From: Neorhodopirellula lusitana
Lineage (GTDB): Bacteria > Planctomycetota > Planctomycetia > Pirellulales > Pirellulaceae
Direction of reading: 5' to 3'
Length of the DNA stretch: 64,000 nucleotides
Assembly: GCF_900182915.1 (NCBI RefSeq)
Contig: NZ_FXUG01000007.1
Location: 186,001 to 250,000 of the forward strand
A model generated the notes under the pieces. It searched no databases and had not been told where the DNA came from. It saw only the letters and a list, made by a program, of their open reading frames with translations. The position numbers were made by a program, and so were the translations under genes. Below, piece after piece: positions 28,684-38,038 of this stretch (position 1 is its first letter; each line of letters begins with the position of its first letter).

Positions 28684-28695
28684 ATTTTCGAAAAT
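28684..28695. promoter_or_regulatory. 12-bp perfect palindrome in a divergent spacer
   Basis: ATTTTCGAAAAT is a perfect palindrome placed 99 bp upstream of the GAF gene start and 322 bp upstream of the haloperoxidase start. Position and symmetry suit a dimeric regulator, but no factor can be named. The remainder of the 433-bp spacer (28585-29017) shows only an N-terminal frame extension that lacks the haloperoxidase signature. Confidence 0.35.
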
Positions 28696-29017
28696 AGTGG
28701 CTGGCTATCACGATTTGACGGACGAAAAAGCTCCAAGCACTTCACGTCCTGACGCGGAAAACACAGTTAAAAGTACGAAAAACTGGCGGCATTTTCCCTC
28801 GATACATCGCACCATGGGCAGGACCTTTTCTGTCTTCGCGTTCGCTATGGAGTGCGCTAGCAGAGACCTGTATAGTCGCAGAACACGGGGATTCCACGTT
28901 GAAAATCAGGGTGAGCGTTTCCGCATCAAGCGACCGGCCTCGCTGCCGATTCTCCTGATTCAAAACCCCCGTTTCGCCTTGTCCCATCCCACCGCCTCCT
29001 TTCGCGACAGCCAGTCC

Positions 29018-31492
29018 ATGTTTGGCAAGAACGCAAATCGTTTTCGGACGCCAACCATCGAGCAACTCGACAGCCGTGACTTGTTGGCGGCCGATTTCCA
29101 GTCACCCTACCAACCGCTGGACGTGGATCTGGATCTGCAGGTTTCGATTGCTGATGTCAGCAAAGTGGTCGAACTGCTGAACGAGGCAACCGACTCACTC
29201 GTGCCCGATAACGGACAAACGGGAGTGGATCTTTTCCCCGACGTGAATGGCGACAGCTTTCTGACGCCATTGGATGCTTTGCGGATCATCAATCAACTCA
29301 ATAGCGAGGATCCTGTTGTTGCCTCTCGCTTGATCAATGACACCGCTATCGCCGAAACCACCAACCACGACCTGCAAACGCGAGACTTCGGTCTCGAGAT
29401 TCAAACCAGTTCGCAAGCAAGCATTTGGCTGGAAATTGACAGCCAGCGACTCAGCAATCTGGATGTGTACTTCGCGGGTGACCGCACTGTCTTGGATGCA
29501 ACAACCATCGAAACCTTACTCGGGCAACCACTGCCCGATGGAGTGCACACGGTCAAAGTTGGGTTACTGGGTGACGACGATGGCATTCAGTTCCAAATCA
29601 ACCTGGATCGAACTTCTCCCATCGCGATCAGCGAAGACCCCGCGACCTCGTTTAATTCCAGTGGCAACCAATTGTCGCTGGTTTTCAACGAAGCGTTAGC
29701 CGACGACGTTGCTTCCCTTGATCCTTCCGAGATTCGTATTCAACATGCCGGCGAAGACTCCATCGCGACGAGTGTTGTCGCGGTTGTCTTCACCGCACCG
29801 AGCCAACTGACGCTCACACTCGAATCGCCGCTAGCGATCGGCAGTTACGATGTCTTCCTACCCACCACGGTGTGCGATCCCGCAGGCAATGCCGTCGACG
29901 ACGGAACTTCGGTAGCGTTAACGAAGCGATTCACGTTGACCGTCGACCCTGACACTCAATACGTGTCGGTCGAAACGGAGCAACCCACCTTGTCCGTCAT
30001 TTGGGACAATGCGGTCCAGAACGCGGTAGTGGTGACAGCGCCCGGTCCAACCATTGGCTCACGGGCCTACGCGATGCTGCACACCGCCATGTACGACGCG
30101 TGGTCAGCCTACGATGCGAATGCCGTCTCAACGACGCTGGCTGACACGCTTCAGCGTCCACAAAGCGAGAACAACATCGCCAACAAAACCACCGCGATGA
30201 GTTACGCCGCTTACCAAGTGCTCACGGATCTGTTTCCTTCTCAGATCGACCAATTTGATATCGTGATGACGGAATTGGGCCTTAATCCCGATGACGATTC
30301 CCGCGACATCACCACGCCGATCGGGATCGGCAACTCCTTTGCAGACAAGCTTCTAGAATACCGTCACGACGATGGCTCCAATCAGCTGGGCAACGATTCC
30401 AGCGGAACCCCCGGAGTGCCGTACTCGGACACAACGTCGTATCAACCATCCAACCCAGTCGGCGGAGTCGACAATCCTGACTTATGGACTCCTGAAAACG
30501 TTCCTGTCGGCGTTCCCGCGGATGACTCGGATCATCTACGGATCCAAACCTTCCTGACGCCTCACTGGGGAACGGTCACGACCTTTGGCATCGACGATGT
30601 GACGACGCTGCGACCGGTCGCCCCGGAACCGTTCCTGTTAGTCGATGGAACAGTCGACGTTACTGCGAAGCAAATCACCTTGGCGGATGGCACCGTCCAC
30701 AGCATCGATTCCTCTTTGGTGGGAACGATCATTAACCCTGCCTATCTCGAACAAGCACAACGGATCGTCCAGGCCAGCGCCGACCTGACCGACGAACAGA
30801 AGTTGATCGCTGAATTTTGGGAGGATGCATCGGGCACCTCGTTCCCACCCGGCACGTGGATGTCGTTCGGGCATTTCGTTTCGGCCCGAGACGAGCATAC
30901 CTTGGACGATGACGCCCAGATGTTCTTCATGCTGTCCAATGCAATATTCAATTCCGGCGTGGCAACCTGGGACGCCAAAACTCACTACGACTACGTGCGA
31001 CCAGTTCGCGCCATCCGCACACTGGGTGAACTCGGACTGATCGGAACCTATTCCGAAGAACAGGCAGGCTGGGTGATTGACGCGTGGGTCCCCGGTGGCG
31101 GCACGGAGTCAATTCTGGCGACCGACTTCTTGACTTATCAAACCCCCGGCAGCGATCCCTCACCCCCGTTCGCTGAATACACATCCGGGCACAGCGGCTT
31201 CAGCGCCGCCGGAGCCACCATCCTGGAAATGTTCACGGGCTCAGACGACTTCGGTGCCTCGGTAACCTTCGCAGCGGGTTCCTCCCGCTTCGAACCAGGA
31301 CAAGTTCCGGAAGAAGCCGTGACTTTGGCCTGGGACACATTCCGAGACGCAGCCGACGAGGCTGGCGTGTCGCGAATTTATGGCGGCATCCATTTTGACG
31401 ATGGCGACCTGAATGGGCGCGAGATCGGCAACGAAGTGGCAACCCAAACATGGAACTACGCCCAACAATTCATCCAGGGCACGGTTAGCTAA
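29018..31492 (+). CDS. Exported vanadium-dependent haloperoxidase-like protein with dockerin domain
   Basis: 824 residues from the ATG at 29018. The frame extends to 28697, but MFGKNANRFRTPTIEQLDSRDLLAA matches the LEPR-XLL N-terminal motif of large planctomycete exoproteins, which fixes the start. Residues ~35-95 contain two dockerin-like Ca2+ loops (DLDLQVSIADVSKVVELLNE and DVNGDSFLTPLDALRIINQL). An Ig-like region follows (about 200-310). The C-terminal domain has the vanadate site of the PAP2/haloperoxidase family: AKTHYDYVRPVRA (Lys plus RP), TSGHSGFSAAG (SGH) and SRIYGGIHFDDGD (Arg and the vanadate-binding His). It may halogenate organic matter or act as a phosphatase; the sequence alone does not separate these. 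Confidence 0.88.
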   Translation: MFGKNANRFRTPTIEQLDSRDLLAADFQSPYQPLDVDLDLQVSIADVSKVVELLNEATDSLVPDNGQTGVDLFPDVNGDSFLTPLDALRIINQLNSEDPVVASRLINDTAIAETTNHDLQTRDFGLEIQTSSQASIWLEIDSQRLSNLDVYFAGDRTVLDATTIETLLGQPLPDGVHTVKVGLLGDDDGIQFQINLDRTSPIAISEDPATSFNSSGNQLSLVFNEALADDVASLDPSEIRIQHAGEDSIATSVVAVVFTAPSQLTLTLESPLAIGSYDVFLPTTVCDPAGNAVDDGTSVALTKRFTLTVDPDTQYVSVETEQPTLSVIWDNAVQNAVVVTAPGPTIGSRAYAMLHTAMYDAWSAYDANAVSTTLADTLQRPQSENNIANKTTAMSYAAYQVLTDLFPSQIDQFDIVMTELGLNPDDDSRDITTPIGIGNSFADKLLEYRHDDGSNQLGNDSSGTPGVPYSDTTSYQPSNPVGGVDNPDLWTPENVPVGVPADDSDHLRIQTFLTPHWGTVTTFGIDDVTTLRPVAPEPFLLVDGTVDVTAKQITLADGTVHSIDSSLVGTIINPAYLEQAQRIVQASADLTDEQKLIAEFWEDASGTSFPPGTWMSFGHFVSARDEHTLDDDAQMFFMLSNAIFNSGVATWDAKTHYDYVRPVRAIRTLGELGLIGTYSEEQAGWVIDAWVPGGGTESILATDFLTYQTPGSDPSPPFAEYTSGHSGFSAAGATILEMFTGSDDFGASVTFAAGSSRFEPGQVPEEAVTLAWDTFRDAADEAGVSRIYGGIHFDDGDLNGREIGNEVATQTWNYAQQFIQGTVS

Positions 31493-31579
31493 GCGTCCCC
31501 GCTTCTAAGCGTCGCCGTTCCTTACGGTGGGCTGGCAAAAACTTGGTCGCCCAGAAGACGTAGGCTTACGCAAGTAGCA

Positions 31580-31634
31580 TCCCGTAGGGACTGCAGATCG
31601 TAGCCGGTGGTTTGAACGCAGTGAACACCACCGG
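31580..31634. repeat. Intergenic hairpin element
   Basis: TCCCGTAGGGA (31580-31590) is a short palindrome. CCGGTGGT (31604-31611) and ACCACCGG (31627-31634) form a perfect 8-bp stem with a 15-nt loop. It lies about 90 bp after the haloperoxidase stop in a 352-bp convergent gap. No T-run follows, so a terminator call is weak. I recall similar palindromes between Rhodopirellula genes but cannot check. The rest of the gap has no supported gene. Confidence 0.5.
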
Positions 31635-31844
31635 ACCAAAGCTTTCGGAAACCAGCTGACCTCCCGATCGGGATGAAAAACGGCTGCACTCAGATTCAAA
31701 ACGGGCGGGTCAAAGAAGCCGTCAGTAAAGAAGTTTTGACAGGCCAGACTAACGGCGGCCGTTCGAACTGCCATCCGCGGATCAACGCGGCCTCGTTCAG
31801 CGAGATTCGCCGACAACATCAACACAAATTAGCACTGCGTTGTC

Positions 31845-33251
31845 TTATCGCCCCAGCAAGATCGCCGTTGCGTTGCCTGGTGAGGTGTGGGCGATCGCCA
31901 TCACGAACGGCTTGGTCAGGTCTCGCGGTTGATCGTCGACGTTCAGCCCCGCATGGCAGGCCTTCGCATATTCAACGGGTGGGATCTGGTTGGCTTGCAG
32001 TACAACGCAGGCACTGACCAACCCCATCATTCCGCTAGCTGCGCTGGTGTGGCCCAGCACGCTGGCCGGCAATGCCAACGGGACGTCAGCGGCGACTTCG
32101 TTGATCGCTTCACGCTCGCAAGCATCGATGACGGGGTCGCCAAATCCATGTCCAATCACGGCGCCCAGTTCATCAGCGGAAACTCCCGCCATCTGCAAAG
32201 CGCCTCGCATGGCGGCAACAATTGCGGCAGTCGAACCACGGCCCGCATCTGGCCGAATCTCAGCGTTCCGTTCACCACTCTTGAAAGAGGACGAAGGAAT
32301 GAAGCGGGAAGCGTAGCCCAATACCTTCGCGATCGGCTTGCGGCCACGTGCCTTCGCCGTGGATCCTCGCTCCAAAACCAGTCCGGCGGCTCCCTCGCCT
32401 CGCACGAACCCGTCCGCGTCACTCGCATGAGGACGACTGGAACGAGATGCGGGCTCATAAACCGATGCCAAGGGTTGGTCTTCGGTAAACAAAGCACGGG
32501 TCGCGTTCAATCGACTCCCCGCAGCACTGACAATCATGAAGTCGGCAATATCCCGTGTCATGTATCCGCAACCTTCCATGAAGGCTGCCGGGCCGGACGT
32601 ATCACCGACAGTGACGGTGTTGTTCGGGCCATGCGCGCCGGCGACAATGCCGACATGACATGCCGGCATGTTGGGCAGGTATTTCAGTAACCACAGCGGA
32701 GTGATTCCACGAACTGCCGCGCCGCCAAAGCGATTGGTGTCCACGTTGCCATTGGCTCCGATGCAGGCCGCAAAGGCGTCGGCCAATTCCGACGGTGGGC
32801 CATAGAGCATTTCGCTGCCGAAGACCGTTCCGATTCGCACGTTGGCGATCTTGCCGCCGTCTTCGTAATCTGCTTCATCCGGGCTGACGGCTGGTAAATA
32901 GCCGTCCAATTGGGCATCGCTGATGGCGAGACTGGACGCTGCATAGGCGGTCTGGATCTCGCGACACATGACCTTCAGTGCCTTCCGCGGCTTGACGAAC
33001 TGCTTGCCGTCGAAGTCCACGATTGGCGCCGCGACCGCGGTCCGTTCGTCCAACACCGCTTCGCCGTCGACCAATGCGTATTGGCGACAAAGATGTTCCA
33101 TCCCTGCCTGCTCGGCCGATTGCGGGTCCACATCGTCAAGTTTGACGACACCACTGCAACCCGACATCAAAGACTTCGAGAACGGTTCGCGCCCGATTCC
33201 AATCGCGGAGACCATGCCGACGCCGGAAATAACGAGGTCGGTCGGTTTCAT
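31845..33251 (-). CDS. Beta-ketoacyl synthase-like protein lacking the catalytic cysteine
   Basis: 468 residues from the ATG at 33251; the TTG at 33257 is less likely. The fold is that of FabF-type ketosynthases: DLVISGVGMVSAIGIG at the start, DGFVRGEGAAGLVLERG, an active-site His in IGHGFGDPVIDACEREA and the second His in LGHTSAASGMMGLVSACVVL. At the nucleophile position, where FabF has ATACTSG, this protein has TVGDTSG, so Cys is replaced by Asp. It cannot do normal Claisen condensation by thioester capture. It may act as a chain-length-factor-like partner or a decarboxylase, or have a new role. No acyl carrier protein or other fatty-acid gene is nearby. Confidence 0.85.
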   Translation of the reverse strand: MKPTDLVISGVGMVSAIGIGREPFSKSLMSGCSGVVKLDDVDPQSAEQAGMEHLCRQYALVDGEAVLDERTAVAAPIVDFDGKQFVKPRKALKVMCREIQTAYAASSLAISDAQLDGYLPAVSPDEADYEDGGKIANVRIGTVFGSEMLYGPPSELADAFAACIGANGNVDTNRFGGAAVRGITPLWLLKYLPNMPACHVGIVAGAHGPNNTVTVGDTSGPAAFMEGCGYMTRDIADFMIVSAAGSRLNATRALFTEDQPLASVYEPASRSSRPHASDADGFVRGEGAAGLVLERGSTAKARGRKPIAKVLGYASRFIPSSSFKSGERNAEIRPDAGRGSTAAIVAAMRGALQMAGVSADELGAVIGHGFGDPVIDACEREAINEVAADVPLALPASVLGHTSAASGMMGLVSACVVLQANQIPPVEYAKACHAGLNVDDQPRDLTKPFVMAIAHTSPGNATAILLGR

Positions 33252-33378
33252 GGCCAATGTTTTCTCTAACGATCAGGTGTGTCGGTGGACTAATGCCAGC
33301 AAAGTATGATTGCCCGAGCGCGACCTAGCCAGCCTGGACGTGGGGTTTTCGGGGGAAACCGCAGTTTACGCAAGTTTT

Positions 33379-33789
33379 TTAGCAAAACTTAATGGGGGCA
33401 TCGATGTCCGGATGCAAACTTTGATGCACTGGGCAATGCCGAGCCGCAGCCTCCAATCGCTCCTGCATGGCCGCATCCAGCTCCAAATTCTCCGGCAAAG
33501 TCACGATGGTCGTCAACTTGCCAATTCGCCGAACGGGTTCAGTGATCATCTCTTTGGTGACATGGACTTTTGCACCCGAAAGGTCGATTTCATGACGTTT
33601 TGCGACCAGTCCAAGAATCGTCAGCACGCAAGTTCCCAATGCGGTGGCGACTAAATCCGTCGGCGAAAAGGACTCCCCCCGACCGCCATTGTCCGTCGGC
33701 GCGTCCGTATCGAGCGTCCGGCCACTCGGCTGATGAGTGGCTTGGCAATGCAGTTCGCCTTGATAGACGCCGTTAATTTCAACTGACAT
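33379..33789 (-). CDS. OsmC-family protein
   Basis: 136 residues from the ATG at 33789. The preceding GAGGAAG at a 4-nt spacing is a good ribosome-binding site and decides against the in-frame TTG one codon upstream. The family segments FSPTDLVATALGTCVLTILGLVAKRHEIDL and RLEAAARHCPVHQSL include the two conserved cysteines (in GTC and HCP) that form the peroxidatic and resolving pair of OsmC/Ohr proteins. These reduce organic hydroperoxides, using lipoamide or small thiols. This member lies between the KAS-like gene and the TatD gene on the same strand. Confidence 0.88.
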   Translation of the reverse strand: MSVEINGVYQGELHCQATHQPSGRTLDTDAPTDNGGRGESFSPTDLVATALGTCVLTILGLVAKRHEIDLSGAKVHVTKEMITEPVRRIGKLTTIVTLPENLELDAAMQERLEAAARHCPVHQSLHPDIDAPIKFC

Positions 33790-33881
33790 CAAACTTCCTC
33801 GTGCAGGGGGGGATGGTTGGGAATTAGAAATGGGGGAAAAGTGGCTGTCCGAAAATGCCCCGTCAGACTCTACGGAACAGG

Positions 33882-34664
33882 CTATGACAGCTGAAAGAAT
33901 CTTTTCGCGTTAGCGGTCGTGGTCTCCGCCAACTCCTCAGCCGAAACGCCCCGAACCTTGGCGATCGCTCGCAAAGTGTGCTCGACCCGAGCGGGCTCGT
34001 TGGGGCGTTTGCCCCGCAGCGGCTCCGGCGACAAATACGGCGAATCCGTCTCAACCAGAATCCGATCGGCCGGAACCATCTTGGCAACACTCCTTAAATC
34101 GTCACTCTTCTTGAACGTAACCATCCCCGCGAAGCTGATCATTAGCCCCAAATCCAGGCACGCTTTGGCTTGGTCAACCGTTCCGGTGAATGAGTGCATC
34201 ACGCACAGCGGCAGTGTGGGCTGTTGCCGGCGGAGCTGCTCGATCACCAACTCGCAACTTTCTCGCATGTGAATCACGACCGAAAGCTTGGTCTGGCGTG
34301 CCAACTCCAAATGGCGATCAAAGTAGTCGTGCTGCAGCTCGATCGGGGTATCGTCCCAATAGCAATCCAATCCAGTTTCCCCGATACCGCAAACGCCCGG
34401 TTCCCTGACGAGTTGCTCGATCACCGAAAAATCGTCGGGTTTCGCTTCGTTGGCACTGTTGGGCTGAATCCCGACGACGGCATGCAGATAACCAGGGTAT
34501 TCGGCCGCCAGTTCACACGCCCGGCGACTGGTCGCGACGTCAATCCCGATCACTCCAATCCCGGTCACTCCGGCTGCCTTGGACCGCTCGACAACTTCAC
34601 TGACGCAGCCATCAAAAGCATCCGTGTTCAGGTGAGCGTGAGTGTCAAAAAGTGGCAGCGGCAT
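33882..34664 (-). CDS. tatD: TatD-family metal-dependent hydrolase (DNase)
   Basis: 260 residues. The first metal motif FDTHAHLN, GIGETGLDCYWDD with its conserved Glu, the segments LSVVIHMRESCE and CVMHSFTG carrying metal-ligand histidines, and DRILVETDSPYLSPEPLRGKRPNEP carrying the catalytic Asp are all present in order. Members are 3'-5' exonucleases or DNases that take part in DNA repair and turnover; the whole TIM barrel is complete. No signal peptide, so cytosolic. It ends 92 bp before the osmC start. Confidence 0.93.
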   Translation of the reverse strand: MPLPLFDTHAHLNTDAFDGCVSEVVERSKAAGVTGIGVIGIDVATSRRACELAAEYPGYLHAVVGIQPNSANEAKPDDFSVIEQLVREPGVCGIGETGLDCYWDDTPIELQHDYFDRHLELARQTKLSVVIHMRESCELVIEQLRRQQPTLPLCVMHSFTGTVDQAKACLDLGLMISFAGMVTFKKSDDLRSVAKMVPADRILVETDSPYLSPEPLRGKRPNEPARVEHTLRAIAKVRGVSAEELAETTTANAKRFFQLS

Positions 34665-34849
34665 AAGATTCTGGATGGATTGCGTTCATGCGAAACCGGA
34701 AACGAGCATCTCTGACGAAACGGGAAGTCCTCCGGCAGCACTCAATGATATCGAGCGAACCGAATTGTTGAACCAGATGCAATTTCAATCGAGCCCGGCT
34801 GGCCCCGCTGCCCGCCCATATCGTGTTCGCCCCATTTGAACCAATCGCA

Positions 34850-37786
34850 TCAAACGCGAAGGGCAGCCCACAAGATTTCAATCGGATGATGAGCGGCACG
34901 GTGGGTTCCATCTTTGATCTGGTGGCGGCACGACGTCCCTGCTGCCGAGATCAAGTCATCCGGCGACGCGGCACGCACCGCAGGAAACAACACCATTTCA
35001 CCGATCTGCATCGATAGGTCGTAGTGTTCCGACTCGTATCCAAACGAGCCCGCCATCCCACAACAACCACTGGGGATCTCCGCAGCCTGGTAATTAACGG
35101 GCAATGAAACGCAATTTCGAGTCAAACTCACATCGCTGAGCGACTTCTGATGACAATGGCCGTGCACCCAAACCTGCTTCGATTCCGTTGTGAATTCGTC
35201 AGCCGAAATCCGTCCGGCATCGATCTCACCCGCAAACCATTCCTCAAACGTATAACAGTTCCGAGCGTGCCGTCTCGCATCGTCGGCCATGTCCGCTCCA
35301 ACCAAGTCAACATACTCGTCACGAAAGGTCAGGATCGCGGAGGGCTCGACGCCGATTAACGGTGCGTCGTCAGTCACATGCGAAGCCAACACGCCCACAT
35401 TGTGCCGCGCCAGCGTTCGAGCTTCACGCAACAAACCTTTTGACAGTTGGCTTCGACCACTTTCACGAATCGGCGGTATCAACACCTGGTAGCCGAGCGA
35501 GTTTAGTAACCGAACCAGCGTGATCCCGATTTGCGGGTCGCCGTAATTGGTGAACTCATCAGCAAACAAGTGCACCACCCCAACCTGCTCACGGTCCGGC
35601 TTCGGCTGAGTCCGCTCGTACCACTTCACCAGCGTCATCGATGATGCTGGCGGAATTGTCCGATTCGGATGAAACCCAACCGCCCGGTTCAACAGGCGAC
35701 GAACGAACGGGATTCCAAACGCGCCGTTCCATAACCAAGGAACCTTCGACGCGATCGCTTGACCGCGAGCATATCCTGCGACGATCCGCGACCGAATCGG
35801 CACCCCGTTCGCATCCTGATAATGCTGCAGGAACTCTGCCTTCATCTTTCCGATGTCGACCGTCGACGGGCATTCCGACTTGCATCCTTTGCACGACAAA
35901 CACAAGTCCATGACCTCATGCAGGTCCGGATGATCGAACGGGTTTGCATCGGTGGAATCGGTCAAAATCTGTCGCAGCGTGTTGGCCCGCGCTCGAGTCG
36001 TGTCACGCTCGTTCCGTGTGGCCATGTAACTCGGGCACATCACCCCGCCCGCCAGATGCGTCTTGCGACAATCGCCGCTGCCATTGCACATTTCCGCCGC
36101 CCGCAAGATTCCTTGCTGGGCCGAGAAATCGAATACCGTTTCGATATTTCGTTCCGGCGCATCCGACTGATAACGCAACTGCTCGTTCATTCGGGGCGTG
36201 TCAACGATCTTGTTCGGGTTCAAGATCCCGCGTGGATCCCAAGTCCGCTTCAACTCCACGACTAAGTTGTAGTTCGAATCCCCGATCATCTGCTTCAAAA
36301 ATTCACCACGCAATCGCCCGTCACCATGCTCGCCCGAAAGCGAACCGCGATACTCCTTCACGAGCCCCGCAACGACCTGGGCGACTTCGCGGAAGATGCG
36401 TTTGCCCTCGCTGGTTTTCAGATTGATGATCGGACGCAGATGGATCTCGCCGGACCCGGCATGAGCGTAGTGCACACACTGGATACCAAACTGTTCTTCA
36501 AGCCGCTTGTTAAACTCCGCGATGTAATCCGGTAGGTCCTGAATCGCCACAGCGGTGTCTTCCACAACCGGCACCGTCTTTTCATCTCCTGGGATATTAC
36601 CCAGCAGGCCTAGCCCCGCCTTGCGAAGTTCCCACACTCGCAGAGCATCCTCACCAAACAAAACCGGATAGGCGTACCCGAGTCCCGCCGCTCGCATGGA
36701 CGTTTCAGTTGATTCATGAACGGATCGCACCTCCGCTTCCGAGTCGCCTCGCACCTCCGTCACCAAGATCGCCATCGGGCTCCCTCCCAGAAAGAACCGA
36801 TTCTTGCTGTGCTCGATGCTGCGAGTGGTGCATTCCAAGATATTATGGTCGATCAACTCACACGCATACACATCGGACTGCACCGCGATCAACGTCGCCT
36901 GCAAAGCATCAGCAATGCTATCGAAATGGGCGCACTGCAGTCCCGATACCGGCGGTGGCAACGCGACCACTCGCAGTTTGATCTCGGTAATGAATATCAG
37001 CGTCCCCTCGCTGCCCGCGATCAACTTGCAAAAGTTGAACGGGCAATCGGAGTTCACGTCAAACACCGACGCGTCCATCAAGCAATCCAGTGCGTACCCC
37101 GTGTTGCGACGCCGAATACCAGGCTTTGGGAACTCATCCGTTATTCCCTGTCGAACGGTTTTGTCTCCCAGTCGGTCACGGATGTGACGATACAACTTCG
37201 TCTCAAGACAGTCCGGACCCTCGCACTTGACGTCAAATTCTTCCGGCGACAGATCACGAAAGACAACCTCCGACCCATCGGCCAGAAACCCACGCACTTC
37301 AATTAAATGGTCCCGAGTGCTGCCGTAATGAATCGAATTGGAACCACAAGAATTGTTCCCAACCATGCCGCCCAACATGGCCCGGTTCTGAGTCGAGGTT
37401 TCCGGGCCAAAGGTCAGGCCGTGCTCGGCGAGCATCGCATTCAGTTCATTGCGGATCACTCCCGGTTGCACGCGCACCCAACGCTGATCGGAATTGACTT
37501 CGACGATCCCAGTGAAGTGCCGGGAAACGTCGACCACGATTCCCGAGCCAACCACTTGACCGGCCAACGATGTGCCTGCGGTCCGCGGGATGAGGCCAAC
37601 GGAATGCTTGTTGGCGAACTCGATCAGCAAAGCAATATCGCTTTCCGACCTTGGAATCGCCACCGCCAACGGAGTCTCTTGGTACGCTGAAGCGTCAGTC
37701 GCATACAACCGCCGCGTCAGATCGTCAGTGTGCAAGTCCCCCCGCATCGCCCCAACCAAATTCGCAAAATCAATAGGCGTGGGCAT
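34850..37786 (-). CDS. FAD-linked oxidase / Fe-S dehydrogenase fusion (YdiJ/D-2-hydroxyacid type)
   Basis: 978 residues from the ATG at 37786 (MPTPIDFANLVGAM); the extension to 37825 is not family-like. An N-terminal FAD-binding domain (AIPRSESDIALLIEFANKH, GLIPRTAGTSLAGQVVG, GGMVGNNSCGSNSIHYG) leads to an FAD-oxidase C-terminal domain (HYAHAGSGEIHLRP, GSLSGEHGDGRLRGEFL). Then comes a 4Fe-4S region with LCLSCKGCKSECP, followed by CCG-type domains with VHGHCHQKSL and GCCGMAGSFGYE. This layout matches E. coli YdiJ (about 1018 residues) and related D-lactate or D-2-hydroxyglutarate dehydrogenases, which pass electrons to quinone. Substrate here is unproven. It forms part of the minus-strand run with tatD and osmC, at a 185-bp gap. 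Confidence 0.9.
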   Translation of the reverse strand: MPTPIDFANLVGAMRGDLHTDDLTRRLYATDASAYQETPLAVAIPRSESDIALLIEFANKHSVGLIPRTAGTSLAGQVVGSGIVVDVSRHFTGIVEVNSDQRWVRVQPGVIRNELNAMLAEHGLTFGPETSTQNRAMLGGMVGNNSCGSNSIHYGSTRDHLIEVRGFLADGSEVVFRDLSPEEFDVKCEGPDCLETKLYRHIRDRLGDKTVRQGITDEFPKPGIRRRNTGYALDCLMDASVFDVNSDCPFNFCKLIAGSEGTLIFITEIKLRVVALPPPVSGLQCAHFDSIADALQATLIAVQSDVYACELIDHNILECTTRSIEHSKNRFFLGGSPMAILVTEVRGDSEAEVRSVHESTETSMRAAGLGYAYPVLFGEDALRVWELRKAGLGLLGNIPGDEKTVPVVEDTAVAIQDLPDYIAEFNKRLEEQFGIQCVHYAHAGSGEIHLRPIINLKTSEGKRIFREVAQVVAGLVKEYRGSLSGEHGDGRLRGEFLKQMIGDSNYNLVVELKRTWDPRGILNPNKIVDTPRMNEQLRYQSDAPERNIETVFDFSAQQGILRAAEMCNGSGDCRKTHLAGGVMCPSYMATRNERDTTRARANTLRQILTDSTDANPFDHPDLHEVMDLCLSCKGCKSECPSTVDIGKMKAEFLQHYQDANGVPIRSRIVAGYARGQAIASKVPWLWNGAFGIPFVRRLLNRAVGFHPNRTIPPASSMTLVKWYERTQPKPDREQVGVVHLFADEFTNYGDPQIGITLVRLLNSLGYQVLIPPIRESGRSQLSKGLLREARTLARHNVGVLASHVTDDAPLIGVEPSAILTFRDEYVDLVGADMADDARRHARNCYTFEEWFAGEIDAGRISADEFTTESKQVWVHGHCHQKSLSDVSLTRNCVSLPVNYQAAEIPSGCCGMAGSFGYESEHYDLSMQIGEMVLFPAVRAASPDDLISAAGTSCRHQIKDGTHRAAHHPIEILWAALRV

Positions 37787-38038
37787 TGGAAAACAACGGG
37801 CGAAGAGGACGTACCATGTGGACAAGTGACACGGCGAGACTGCACCGCGAACACGATACTATACGCGGAAGAGGCACGATTCCGGCAGCCCGTGACAAAC
37901 GACGGCCTGCCACGTCGCAACGCTTGTCTTCGAGGCACCAAGCAAATGACAGGCGCCCCTACCGCGCACAAAAAAACGTGTCCAGCTACCACAGCCGAAC
38001 ACGTTCTGGTGAATGCGATTGGATTCGACGAAAAGAGA

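Noticed and set aside
31505-31825. 106-codon minus-strand ORF after the haloperoxidase
   Set aside because: It crosses the intergenic hairpin element and shows no family features.
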